A stretch of DNA of 64,000 nucleotides from Dyadobacter soli. GTDB lineage: Bacteria > Bacteroidota > Bacteroidia > Cytophagales > Spirosomataceae. The notes under the pieces were generated by a model. The model searched no databases. It was not told where the DNA came from and was given only the letters and a program-made list of their open reading frames with translations. Position numbers and translations under genes: made by a program. Positions 8,440 through 16,136 of this stretch are shown in pieces; the stretch's first letter is position 1; each line of letters opens with the position of its first letter. Where the stretch lies: positions 496,001-560,000 of the forward strand of contig NZ_FNAN01000001.1 in NCBI RefSeq assembly GCF_900101885.1. Reading direction: 5' to 3'.

Positions 8440-8530
8440 GGGGAGGAATGGAGGAAGGGAAGAAGGGAGGAAAGGAAGGAAGGGAGGAAAGGGAGGAAAG
8501 GGAGGAAAGGGAGGAAAGGGGAAAGGGACT
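8436..8530 (+). repeat. Polypurine intergenic repeat, GGGAGGAAA type
   Basis: About 95 bp of almost pure purine on the plus strand, built from a degenerate 9-bp unit (GGGAGGAAA, at least four near-exact copies in a row at the right end). It begins at the stop codon of the SDR gene and lies inside an apparent operon. A related purine/pyrimidine tract sits at 52996-53107. It has no coding potential on either strand; a low-complexity Pro/Phe-rich frame on the minus strand is an artefact. Confidence 0.85.
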
Positions 8531-8532
8531 AG

Positions 8533-8622
8533 AAAGTCAGGAATGGTCAGGATAAGATTGACTACTTGAATAACAACCACTGACCTAATGACAACCACTG
8601 ACAACAAATGACAACACCCGAC
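8533..8622. repeat. Intergenic repeat with GTCAGG / ACTGAC words
   Basis: Following the polypurine tract is a stretch with GTCAGG twice (near 8538 and 8548) and then, in the opposite sense, AACCACTGAC twice followed by further ACAAATGACA words. The inverted arrangement (GTCAG... versus ...CTGAC) could fold into an imperfect hairpin. The same word set recurs at 49385-49452. Function unknown. Confidence 0.55.
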
Positions 8623-8655
8623 CCGTGTTTTGATTTTTAGGCAATTAACTTGATT

Positions 8656-9747
8656 ATGTTGAAAGAAAGTATAAAAAAGCTACTCTTCGAAGGGACGGTG
8701 ATTCCGGCGCATCCGCTCGCGTTAACCCGGGAGCTGCGGCTGGACGAGCAGAAGCAGCGCGGGCTGACGCGCTACTACATGGCCAGCGGGGCCGGTGGGG
8801 TGGCAGTCGGCGTACATACGACGCAGTTCGAGATCCGCGATCCGGAGGTTAATCTGTTTGAAAAGGTGCTTGCACTGGCGGCAGAGGAGGTGAACCGTGC
8901 GGCTTTGAACCGGCCTTTTATCAAGATTGCCGGTATTTGCGGGCTGACGGAACAGGCTGTGAATGAGGCTGAAATTACCGTGAAGTACGGTTACGACCTC
9001 GGACTGGTGAGTATGGCGGCATTTAAAACGCAGCCGGAGGCGGAAATCATCGCACATGTGCGGAAAGTCGCGGAAATTATTCCGGTATTCGGATTTTACC
9101 TGCAAGCGGCCATCGGCGGACGGGTTTATAGCTACGATTTCTGGCAGCAATTCGCGGAAATCCCAAATGTGTACGCCATTAAAGTTGCGGCATTCAACCG
9201 TTACCAGACGCTTGACGTTGCGCGTGCCGTAGCGCATTCAAGCCGCCGCGATGAAATCGCCCTTTACACGGGCAACGACGACAACATCGTGGCCGATCTG
9301 CTGACGCCTTACCGCTTTGAAATCAACGGAGAAATAGTAGAAAAGCGCTTTGTAGGCGGTTTGCTGGGGCATTGGGCCGTTTGGACGGCTAAGGCTGTCG
9401 AGCTATTGGCATCCGTAAAGCACACCCTCGCAACCGGCCACACCGATGCGGCATCGATGCTCAGTACCAACATCGCCGTTACCGACATGAACGCCGCCAT
9501 CTTTGACCCCGCCCACGCATTCCACGGCTGCATTACCGGCGTGCACGAAGTCCTCCGCCGCCAGGGCCTCCTCGAAGGCATCTGGACCCTCAACCCGAAC
9601 GAGACATTATCGCCCGGGCAATATGAAGAAATTACACGCGTGATCGAGGCCTATCCGCATTTGGTGGATGATGCATTTGTGGCTCAGTTTTTGGAAAATG
9701 AGATTGAATTTGATTTAGGTAAGTGCAGGCTTTTTAATTCGATTTGA
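8656..9747 (+). CDS. Dihydrodipicolinate synthase family protein (class I aldolase)
   Basis: A 363-residue TIM-barrel protein of the DHDPS/N-acetylneuraminate lyase superfamily. These enzymes make or break C-C bonds through a Schiff base between a Lys and a 2-oxo acid such as pyruvate; the candidate Lys lies in NVYAIKVAAFNRYQ. It is longer than DapA (about 290) and sits in a LacI-regulated operon with a carrier and an SDR, so a catabolic retro-aldol role is more likely than lysine synthesis. Start taken at ATG 8656 (MLKESIKK); TTG at 8650 is possible. An intergenic repeat separates it from the SDR gene. Confidence 0.85.
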   Translation: MLKESIKKLLFEGTVIPAHPLALTRELRLDEQKQRGLTRYYMASGAGGVAVGVHTTQFEIRDPEVNLFEKVLALAAEEVNRAALNRPFIKIAGICGLTEQAVNEAEITVKYGYDLGLVSMAAFKTQPEAEIIAHVRKVAEIIPVFGFYLQAAIGGRVYSYDFWQQFAEIPNVYAIKVAAFNRYQTLDVARAVAHSSRRDEIALYTGNDDNIVADLLTPYRFEINGEIVEKRFVGGLLGHWAVWTAKAVELLASVKHTLATGHTDAASMLSTNIAVTDMNAAIFDPAHAFHGCITGVHEVLRRQGLLEGIWTLNPNETLSPGQYEEITRVIEAYPHLVDDAFVAQFLENEIEFDLGKCRLFNSI

Positions 9748-9861
9748 AGGGCGTAAATTAAAGATAATCAGTATTATAACTACGGTTATATTTTCAGTTA
9801 CCCCTTTACTTTCTCGGAAAAGTTTGATTTGTTTGTGGTGAGAACACTATACCACAACACT

Positions 9862-10314
9862 ATGATCAACCCTCAGTCCATACGTGCCATCGCCAGGCAG
9901 CGGTTAAAGGAGGCAGCCGTCCTCTATAACGAGAAGATGTTCGATGGCGCATTTTACCTGGCCGGTTATAGCGCCGAATTGACCCTGAAAGCGAAGATAT
10001 CCGAGCGATTTGGAATCCCCAACCTGTTCGATGAAACTGCGGTGCATTCGTTGCAAGGAATTCGAGACATTCGGAGCGCCGTAAAAACGCATAACCTGAT
10101 CAATCTGCTTATTTTCAGTGGATTGAAAGCCAAATTCGAGGAGGAAAAAGCGCTGCATCCCCAACTCGCGAAGGCCAATGGGTTACTTTTTGACGCATGG
10201 AACGAGAAAGCGAGGTATATGCCTTGCGGGCAGGTTGAGGAAGAGGATATGAGGAATTTGCTGAATTTATTGTCAAACCATAACGGAATACTAGCATGGA
10301 TAGAGCAGAATTGA
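9862..10314 (+). CDS. HEPN domain-containing protein
   Basis: A 150-residue all-helical protein. The segment DGAFYLAGYSAELTLKAKI is the classic first-helix signature of HEPN domains, followed by a THNLINLL element and a WNEKARYMPCG segment matching the Trp and Arg-Tyr pattern near the domain end. Many HEPN proteins form two-gene modules with nucleotidyltransferases or other partners. Here the partner gene overlaps the 3' end by 19 bp but lacks a nucleotidyltransferase motif. I see no clear R-x4-6-H RNase motif, so it may be a non-catalytic HEPN. ATG at 9862 fits the family start. Confidence 0.8.
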   Translation: MINPQSIRAIARQRLKEAAVLYNEKMFDGAFYLAGYSAELTLKAKISERFGIPNLFDETAVHSLQGIRDIRSAVKTHNLINLLIFSGLKAKFEEEKALHPQLAKANGLLFDAWNEKARYMPCGQVEEEDMRNLLNLLSNHNGILAWIEQN

Positions 10315-10622
10315 TGAAAGCTTTGAAGCCATTCAACGCGCGTTGTGCGGAATTGGGAAGGCCTTTGGACAGTATCAGACTCGAAGAAGCCTATCCTGGG
10401 GATTCTTCCACGTCGTACATCGTACAAGTGGAGGCGGCTTGGGCGAATGGGCGGTCGCTTTGGTATGCGATCGATTTCCTGTTTGATGTTTTGTTTGAAA
10501 CGGTACCTTATAAAATGAGGACGAAGGTATTTACGATCCAGGTTATCCGGCAGCTGATCACGTGTCCAGATCCGCAAATTGAGCCGATTGATACTTTGAT
10601 GGCAATGTGCGCCGCGGAGTAA
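10296..10622 (+). CDS. Hypothetical protein encoded with the HEPN gene
   Basis: A 108-residue protein translated from a start inside the last codons of the HEPN gene (19-bp overlap), which implies coupled expression. It has no motif I recognise: no GSxxxG or D-x-D nucleotidyltransferase site and no DNA-binding helix pair. The middle (AAWANGRSLWYAIDFLFDVLFE) is hydrophobic and aromatic; the C terminus has two Cys. Its place suggests that it acts as the partner or regulator of the HEPN protein (inference). Confidence 0.7.
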   Translation: MDRAELMKALKPFNARCAELGRPLDSIRLEEAYPGDSSTSYIVQVEAAWANGRSLWYAIDFLFDVLFETVPYKMRTKVFTIQVIRQLITCPDPQIEPIDTLMAMCAAE

Positions 10623-10636
10623 TAGTTCCTTCGGTT

Positions 10637-10730
10637 ATTTCCGCAATGCCTTCCCTGCAAACCTTTGCGGAATGCATTGCGGAAATTTTTTAACTTATTT
10701 GTTTGCAGTGGGTTAAATATTGCTTCATAT
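10637..10730 (+). promoter_or_regulatory. Shared cis-regulatory module, copy 1 (upstream of glycoside hydrolase)
   Basis: This stretch carries TTGCGGAA at 10665-10672, ATTGCGGAAATTTTTTAACT from 10676, and GTTAAATATT at 10712-10721, plus an inverted copy (TTTCCGCAAT) near 10638. The same elements occur before SusC at 12644-12710, with the same 31-bp offset between GGAAATTTTTTAAC and GTTAAATATT. TTAAC and GTTAA form an inverted repeat. The block lies 30-90 bp before the ATG at 10758 and probably holds promoter plus operator. Confidence 0.7.
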
Positions 10731-10757
10731 TCAGTTTTCAAACTTCTAAACCTGAAT

Positions 10758-12395
10758 ATGACACGACGATACCTTTGCGGGCTGTTTGCCGGCCTTTTGA
10801 TTTCCCTTTTGCATTTCCCCGCTTTTACACAAAATACTTCTAAGCCGATTCCGGCGCTGGTTTCTAAAAATGGCCGTCATACGCTGCTGGTCGATGGGAA
10901 ACCGTACCTGGTGTTGGGCGCGCAGATGTGGAATTCGAGCGGGTGGCCGGATATTCTGGATAAGACGTGGCCGCAGTTGAAGGAGCTGGGTTGCAATACG
11001 CTGGAAGTGCCGATTTATTGGGAAAATATCGAAAAGGAGCAGGGGAAGTATGATTTCGCGGACCTGGACAAGCTGATCCTCGATGCGCGGCGGGAGAATA
11101 TCCGGTTGGTATTGCTCTGGTTTGCATCATTCAAAAACGGCAGCTCGCAGTACATTCCGGTGTGGATGAAGGAAAACACGAAAGAATATCCTCGTATGCT
11201 CAATGCGGGCGGTCAGCCGATCCAGGTGCAGGCCACGGTTTCCGAAAAGAACCGGAATGCCGATGCGAAAGCGTTTTCGGCGGTAATGGCACACATCCGG
11301 CAGATAGATGAGGCTCACCGGACGGTCATTATGATGCAGGTTGAAAACGAACCCGGATCATTGGGGACGGACAGGGATTACTCGCCCGAGGCTACGAAGC
11401 TGTTCAACGGGCCGGTACCCGCAAAGTTGGTTGCTGCATTGAAAAAGAAAGCCGGTACCTGGCAACAAGTGTTTGGTTTCGATGCGCCGGAGACGTTTTC
11501 GGCTTATTATATGGCGCAATACATCAATTATATCACCGCCGAGGGCAAAAAGCAGTATCCGCTTCCTATGTACGTGAATGCGTGGCTGCGCGAGAACCGC
11601 TTTGAGCGTGCGGGCGAACACCCGAGCGGCGGGCCTACGTCTAATATGATCGATGTTTACAAGGCTGCCGGGCCGGATATCGATTTGCTGGCGGTCGATA
11701 TTTACAATCGCAATTATGTGCAATTCCGGGATTTGTGTGAGAAATATGCGCGGCCGGATAATGCACTGTTCGTGCCCGAAACCGGGAAGGGAATGCTGTT
11801 TGCCCGGTTTCATTTCTACGCGATAGGAGATTACGGGGCAATCGGCGTCGCGCCGTATGGCATGGACCCGTTCCATGGCGACCCGCATGACCAGCGCGAC
11901 AAGACGAAACTGGACGGGAAGTTTACCGACATTGCAGCCAATTACCGGTTGCTCACACCGGCGATCCCATTGATTACTTCGCTGCAAGGCACGGATAAAT
12001 TGAAAGCGGCGGTAGAAGAGGACGGGCTAGGCGAGAAGCTGCTTCATTTTTCCAACTACGATCTGCTGCTCACGTTCGGTTTTCCTTCCTACAAGGCCAC
12101 CAAGGAACCGACAGGCCGTGTGTTGGCCGCTGAGGTGGGTTCCGATGAATTTTACCTGATCGGTTTCGACACGAAATTCCAGTTCCGGCCACGACTGGGC
12201 TCCGGGTTTTCGGCCTCGGAGCTGATTTACGTCGAGGAAGGCACATTCGAAGAGGGTGCCTGGAAGCGAAGGCGGATCTGGAATGGCGACGAGGTATACC
12301 ATTCCACGTTGACGCCGGATGGTGTGATCCTGAAAGTCAAGTTGCGGGGGCTGCAATCGGATCAGTACAATACCAAACCGAATTTCGAACAATAA
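10758..12395 (+). CDS. Secreted glycoside hydrolase with DUF5597 (beta-galactosidase-like)
   Basis: A 545-residue enzyme with a signal peptide (about 1-25, MTRRYLCGLFAGLL to AFTQ). The N-terminal TIM barrel is of the GH35/GH42 type: WPQLKELGCNTLEVPIYWE, then MMQVENEPGSLG with the likely acid/base Glu in the NEP motif, and LFVPETGKG supplying a candidate nucleophile Glu. The C-terminal beta region matches DUF5597. It precedes SusC/SusD and shares their upstream element, so it probably cleaves an oligosaccharide imported by that pair. The ATG at 10758 is chosen because it starts the signal peptide. The exact sugar is unknown. Confidence 0.85.
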   Translation: MTRRYLCGLFAGLLISLLHFPAFTQNTSKPIPALVSKNGRHTLLVDGKPYLVLGAQMWNSSGWPDILDKTWPQLKELGCNTLEVPIYWENIEKEQGKYDFADLDKLILDARRENIRLVLLWFASFKNGSSQYIPVWMKENTKEYPRMLNAGGQPIQVQATVSEKNRNADAKAFSAVMAHIRQIDEAHRTVIMMQVENEPGSLGTDRDYSPEATKLFNGPVPAKLVAALKKKAGTWQQVFGFDAPETFSAYYMAQYINYITAEGKKQYPLPMYVNAWLRENRFERAGEHPSGGPTSNMIDVYKAAGPDIDLLAVDIYNRNYVQFRDLCEKYARPDNALFVPETGKGMLFARFHFYAIGDYGAIGVAPYGMDPFHGDPHDQRDKTKLDGKFTDIAANYRLLTPAIPLITSLQGTDKLKAAVEEDGLGEKLLHFSNYDLLLTFGFPSYKATKEPTGRVLAAEVGSDEFYLIGFDTKFQFRPRLGSGFSASELIYVEEGTFEEGAWKRRRIWNGDEVYHSTLTPDGVILKVKLRGLQSDQYNTKPNFEQ

Positions 12396-12399
12396 GCTG

Positions 12400-12430
12400 A
12401 ATGCCAGGTTTTGACAGCCTGGCATTTTTG
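12400..12430 (+). terminator. Rho-independent terminator after the glycoside hydrolase
   Basis: AATGCCAGG (12400-12408) pairs perfectly with CCTGGCATT (12418-12426) around a 9-nt loop and is followed by T-rich sequence. It begins 4 bp after the stop codon region of the hydrolase gene. Confidence 0.85.
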
Positions 12431-12526
12431 TTTTCCGGAATTCGATTCCCGGAAAGCGTTTTGCGGAATTCGTTTCCCCGAAATCGTTTCCTGGAATTCG
12501 ATTCGCTGAAATCGTTTCCCGAAAAA
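12431..12526. repeat. Three 28-bp tandem repeats plus a partial copy
   Basis: Units lie at 12431-12458, 12459-12486 and 12487-12514, with a partial fourth to 12526. All share GGAATTCG, then TTCC or a variant, and end GAAA(G/T)CG. The middle unit contains TTGCGGAA, the word that recurs in the shared cis module, so the array could be a set of degenerate binding sites. It lies in the 453-bp gap between the hydrolase terminator and SusC. Confidence 0.7.
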
Positions 12527-12643
12527 TATCTTCTAAGAAATATTTAAAAAATTATATAATCTGACGGTTCTCCACAGAGGTTTCCAGTAGCGTGCTCTAC
12601 CCGAATTTAGCGCATTCCTGTCGCAAGTGGATTTCTGCAAAGG

Positions 12644-12710
12644 ATTGCGGAAAGGTTTGCGGAAATTTTTTAACTGTTTTAGCAACAGATAGTTAAATAT
12701 TCTTTCATCT
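12644..12710 (+). promoter_or_regulatory. Shared cis-regulatory module, copy 2 (upstream of SusC)
   Basis: ATTGCGGAAA, a second TTTGCGGAAATTTTTTAACT and GTTAAATATT (12692-12701) follow one another as in copy 1. TTAACT and AGTTAA form an inverted repeat, with CTGTT and AACAG nested inside. The ATG of SusC lies about 140 bp further on, so a long leader is implied. The regulator is unknown; no sensor or sigma factor gene is adjacent. Confidence 0.7.
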
Positions 12711-12848
12711 TACCATCAAAGTGTTTGATTGACACAATTAGACGGCCGGTACTTATCCCGGCAGAGTCCAATCAGACGCCGCCTATTCCTTATCATTTTC
12801 AAACCGGGTTTTCCAGCCGAATGGAAGATCGAAACCTTCTTTTTAGTT

Positions 12849-15800
12849 ATGAAATTTAAAAACTACTCACCAGGAAAACGGGCGCTCTGCGTGGCATTGG
12901 CGGCTTTTTTGAGCGGCCAGACGGTAATGGCCGTGGCTTTGCCGCCCACGGAACGGGCAGTCGTGCATGCCGATGCGCAAGTGAAAGGCAAAGTGACGTC
13001 CGACAAGAACGAGCCGCTCGTAGGCGTGAACGTGATCGTGAAGGGAACGTCCGTCGGGACAACCACCGATCCGGAAGGGAATTTCAGCCTTGCCGTGCCT
13101 GAAAATGGCACTTTGACATTTTCGTTTATCGGTTATTTATCGCAGGAAGTAGCCATTGGTAACCGTTCGGAAATCAATGTGCAGCTGGTAGCAGATACCA
13201 AGATCCTCAGCGAAGTGGTGGTGACTGCCTATGCCACGCAGAAAAAAAAGGATATCACGGGTTCGGTGTCGGTGGTGGATGTGAAGAATATTACCAAACA
13301 GCCTAACGGGCTTGTTTCCGGCCTGTTGCAGGGGCAGGCTTCCGGTGTGACGGTGATCTCATCCGGGCAGCCGGGCGCGGAGCCGCAGGTACGTATACGC
13401 GGGATCAATACATTTGGCAACAACACGCCGTTGTACGTGGTCGATGGCGTGCCGACGCAGAATAGTACCAACCTGAACCCGAACGATATCGCGTCTATCC
13501 AGGTGCTGAAAGATGCCGGCGCGGCGTCGATTTACGGTTCGCGGGCCTCGAATGGGGTGATTATCGTTACTACCAAAAAAGGTACAGGCAAGGTGGCTGT
13601 GCAATATGATGCCTATTATGGCGTGCAGGTGCCGAAATCTGGGAATGTATGGGATTTGCTGAGCCCAACCGAGGAGGCGAAGCTACGCTGGATCGCGAAT
13701 AAAAACTCGAATCTGCCGATCAACGACCCGATTTACGGCTCGGGGCCGGAGCCGGTGATCCCCGATTATATTTACCCGCTCGGCAAAATGGAGGGTGATC
13801 CGGCCGTCGATCCGGCCAAATATTACATCAACCCGATCTACAAAACCGACGACGATTACAACAAGTTTTACCGCATTATCCGCGCCAACAAGGCGGGCAC
13901 CGATTGGTACCATGAAGTTTTCAAACCGGCCGTCAATACGAGCCACAACCTCTCCGTCAGCGGGGGTACGGAGAAAGGCAACTACATGATATCGCTCAAC
14001 TACCTCAACCAGCAGGGTACCATGCTTTCGACTTACCTGAAACGCTACAACCTCCGGGCAAATACGGTTTTTAATGTTAATAAACGCATTCGCATCGGAG
14101 AAAACCTGACTTACACCATTACGAGTAACCCCCAACAGACGGAACTATCCGACCTCAACATCGTACAAACGGCCTCCCAAATGTCGCCGATCTTTCCGGT
14201 ACGCGATATCATGGGTAACTACGCGGGTATTTTCGGGACGGGTTACAATGGTAACAACCCGGTGGGGACGTTGGAACGTTTGAAGGACAACCGCACGCTC
14301 GGGAACCGGCTGTTCGGTAACATGTTTGCGGAGGTGGATGTGCTTAACGGGTTGACATTCAGGACGAATTTTGGCGGTGAAATGTATTCGGGTACTTCCC
14401 GGTCGTTTGTGTACCCAACCTATGAAAACAACGAGAATACCAAGTACAATGCATTTTCACAGGGTTCTTCGAACGGGTACGCATGGACCTGGACCAACAC
14501 ATTGACTTACAAAAGAATCATAGGCCAGCAACACGACATTACCATCGTGCTCGGCAATGAGGCTTACAAATCCTACTTCGAGAACCTGGGCGGTACCACG
14601 CGCGATTTCTACACTTTTGACCCAAATTATACCACATTATCAACCGGTTCGGGCATTCAGAGCAATTACAGCGGACGGAGTTTCGAATCGCTGAATTCGC
14701 AATTCGGGCGGCTGGATTATGCATTCAAGGGCAAATACTTGTTAAGCGGGACATTGCGGCGTGATGGTTCTTCGTAGTTCGTCAAATACCAGTACGGCTG
14801 GTTCCCGTCGGTGAGCGCCGGCTGGCGGCTTTCGGAAGAGCGTTTCATGCAAAGGATCAAATGGCTGGCCGACCTGAAAGTGCGGGGAAGCTGGGGTGTG
14901 ATGGGTAACCAGTTGAATGTCAATGCGAATAATGGTTACTACACATTCATTATGGACAAGGCCGCTTCCTATTACGATATCGGGCGCACCAACAACTCCA
15001 ACCAACCCGGTTTCCAGGTAGGGCAGATCGGTAATCCGGATGCGAAATGGGAGCGGAATATCAATGCGAATATCGGGATCGACGCCACTTTCCTGAGCGG
15101 AATGATCGACGTCTCGATTGATTATTTCCGGAAGGATATCAAGGATTTGCTTTACAACCCGGCGGTTCCGGGAACGCAGGGACCTGGTACTGTGCCGTTT
15201 GTGAATATTGCGGGTACTACGAACCGCGGTATCGATCTGTCGGCTAATTTCCATAAAAACCTCGGTCCCGACCTGCGCCTGGATCTCGGCGCTACATTTA
15301 CTTCCTATAAAAACAAGGTTACCCGCGTGACCGACAACACCAACTATTTCTTCTCGACCGGCCGCGCATTGAATGGTATCAATTATGTGCGCAATGAGGT
15401 AGGTCATCCGATCGGGTCTTTTTACGGTTATAAAATTGCCGGTTTCTGGAATACCAATGAGGAGCTGGAACAAGCCAACGAGCAGGCTAGGCAAGTCACC
15501 GGGGACCCTGCCAAGGTGTACCAGGCCGAGCAGGCACTGGGCCGTTTCCGTTTTCAGGACACCAATGGCGACGGCATTATCACGGCGGACGACCGCACTT
15601 TCCTCGGTAACCCGAACCCCGATTTCAACTACGGTCTGAACATCGGCCTGACCTATAAGCAGTTCGATATCAGCGCATTCTTCTACGGCGTGCAGGGCGC
15701 GGATATCTGGAACCAGCTGCGTTACAGCACCGATTTTTACGCCACATTTGTGCAGGCCAAGAGCAAGCGCGCATTGTACGATTCGTGGACTCCGGAAAAC

Positions 15801-16118
15801 AAAAATGCCATCCTGCCGATCCAGGAGACCAAAATGACCTCGGCTACCAACGGCTCACCGACTTCCTACTACGTGGAGGATGGGTCCTATCTGCGGCTCA
15901 AAAATATCCAGCTCGGTTACAACGTGCCGGCGTCGCTGCTTTCGAAAATCAACGTGTCGAACCTACGCATTTATGTACAGGCGGCTAATGTGTTCACGAT
16001 TACCAAATACATTGGCCTTGACCCCGAGATCGGCGGCTCGGCGACGAGTTTTGGAGTCGACAAAGGGCTCTATCCCAATGATCGTCAGTTCCTTGGCGGT
16101 GTTCAGCTCAGTTTCTAA
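12849..16118 (+). pseudogene. SusC/RagA TonB-dependent outer-membrane transporter with in-frame TAG
   Basis: Without its interruption this gene would encode a 1089-residue SusC-type importer of oligosaccharides. It has a signal peptide (about 1-30), a carboxypeptidase-like domain (from KGKVTSDKNEPLVGVNV), the plug domain (EVVVTAYATQKKKDITGSV; SIYGSRASNGVIIVTTKKG) and a long beta-barrel ending in FLGGVQLSF with a terminal Phe. Codon 643 (14775-14777) is TAG in the conserved segment RRDGSS-stop-FVKYQYGWFPSVSAG, where the family usually has Arg or Lys. The frame is unchanged on both sides, so one base change explains it. Either the gene is recently inactivated, or this is a sequencing error or a readthrough codon. 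SusD follows 18 bp later. Confidence 0.85.
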
Positions 16119-16136
16119 ACCCTTAATTCTAATATT

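Noticed and set aside
8218..8607. Minus-strand frame rich in Pro and Phe opposite the SDR end and polypurine tract
   Set aside because: Its low-complexity part is the complement of the GGGAGGAAA repeat and the rest is the shadow of the SDR gene.
8656..9747. DapA (lysine biosynthesis) identity for the DHDPS-like protein
   Set aside because: The protein is about 70 residues longer than DapA and lies in a LacI-regulated operon with a carrier and SDR, so only the superfamily is claimed.
11358..11987. Minus-strand frame opposite the glycoside hydrolase
   Set aside because: Shadow of a well-supported hydrolase gene.
14717..15494. Minus-strand frames across the SusC stop codon
   Set aside because: I checked whether the TAG marked a real gene boundary. 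The plus-strand SusC sequence is continuous in the same frame, so the minus frames are shadows.
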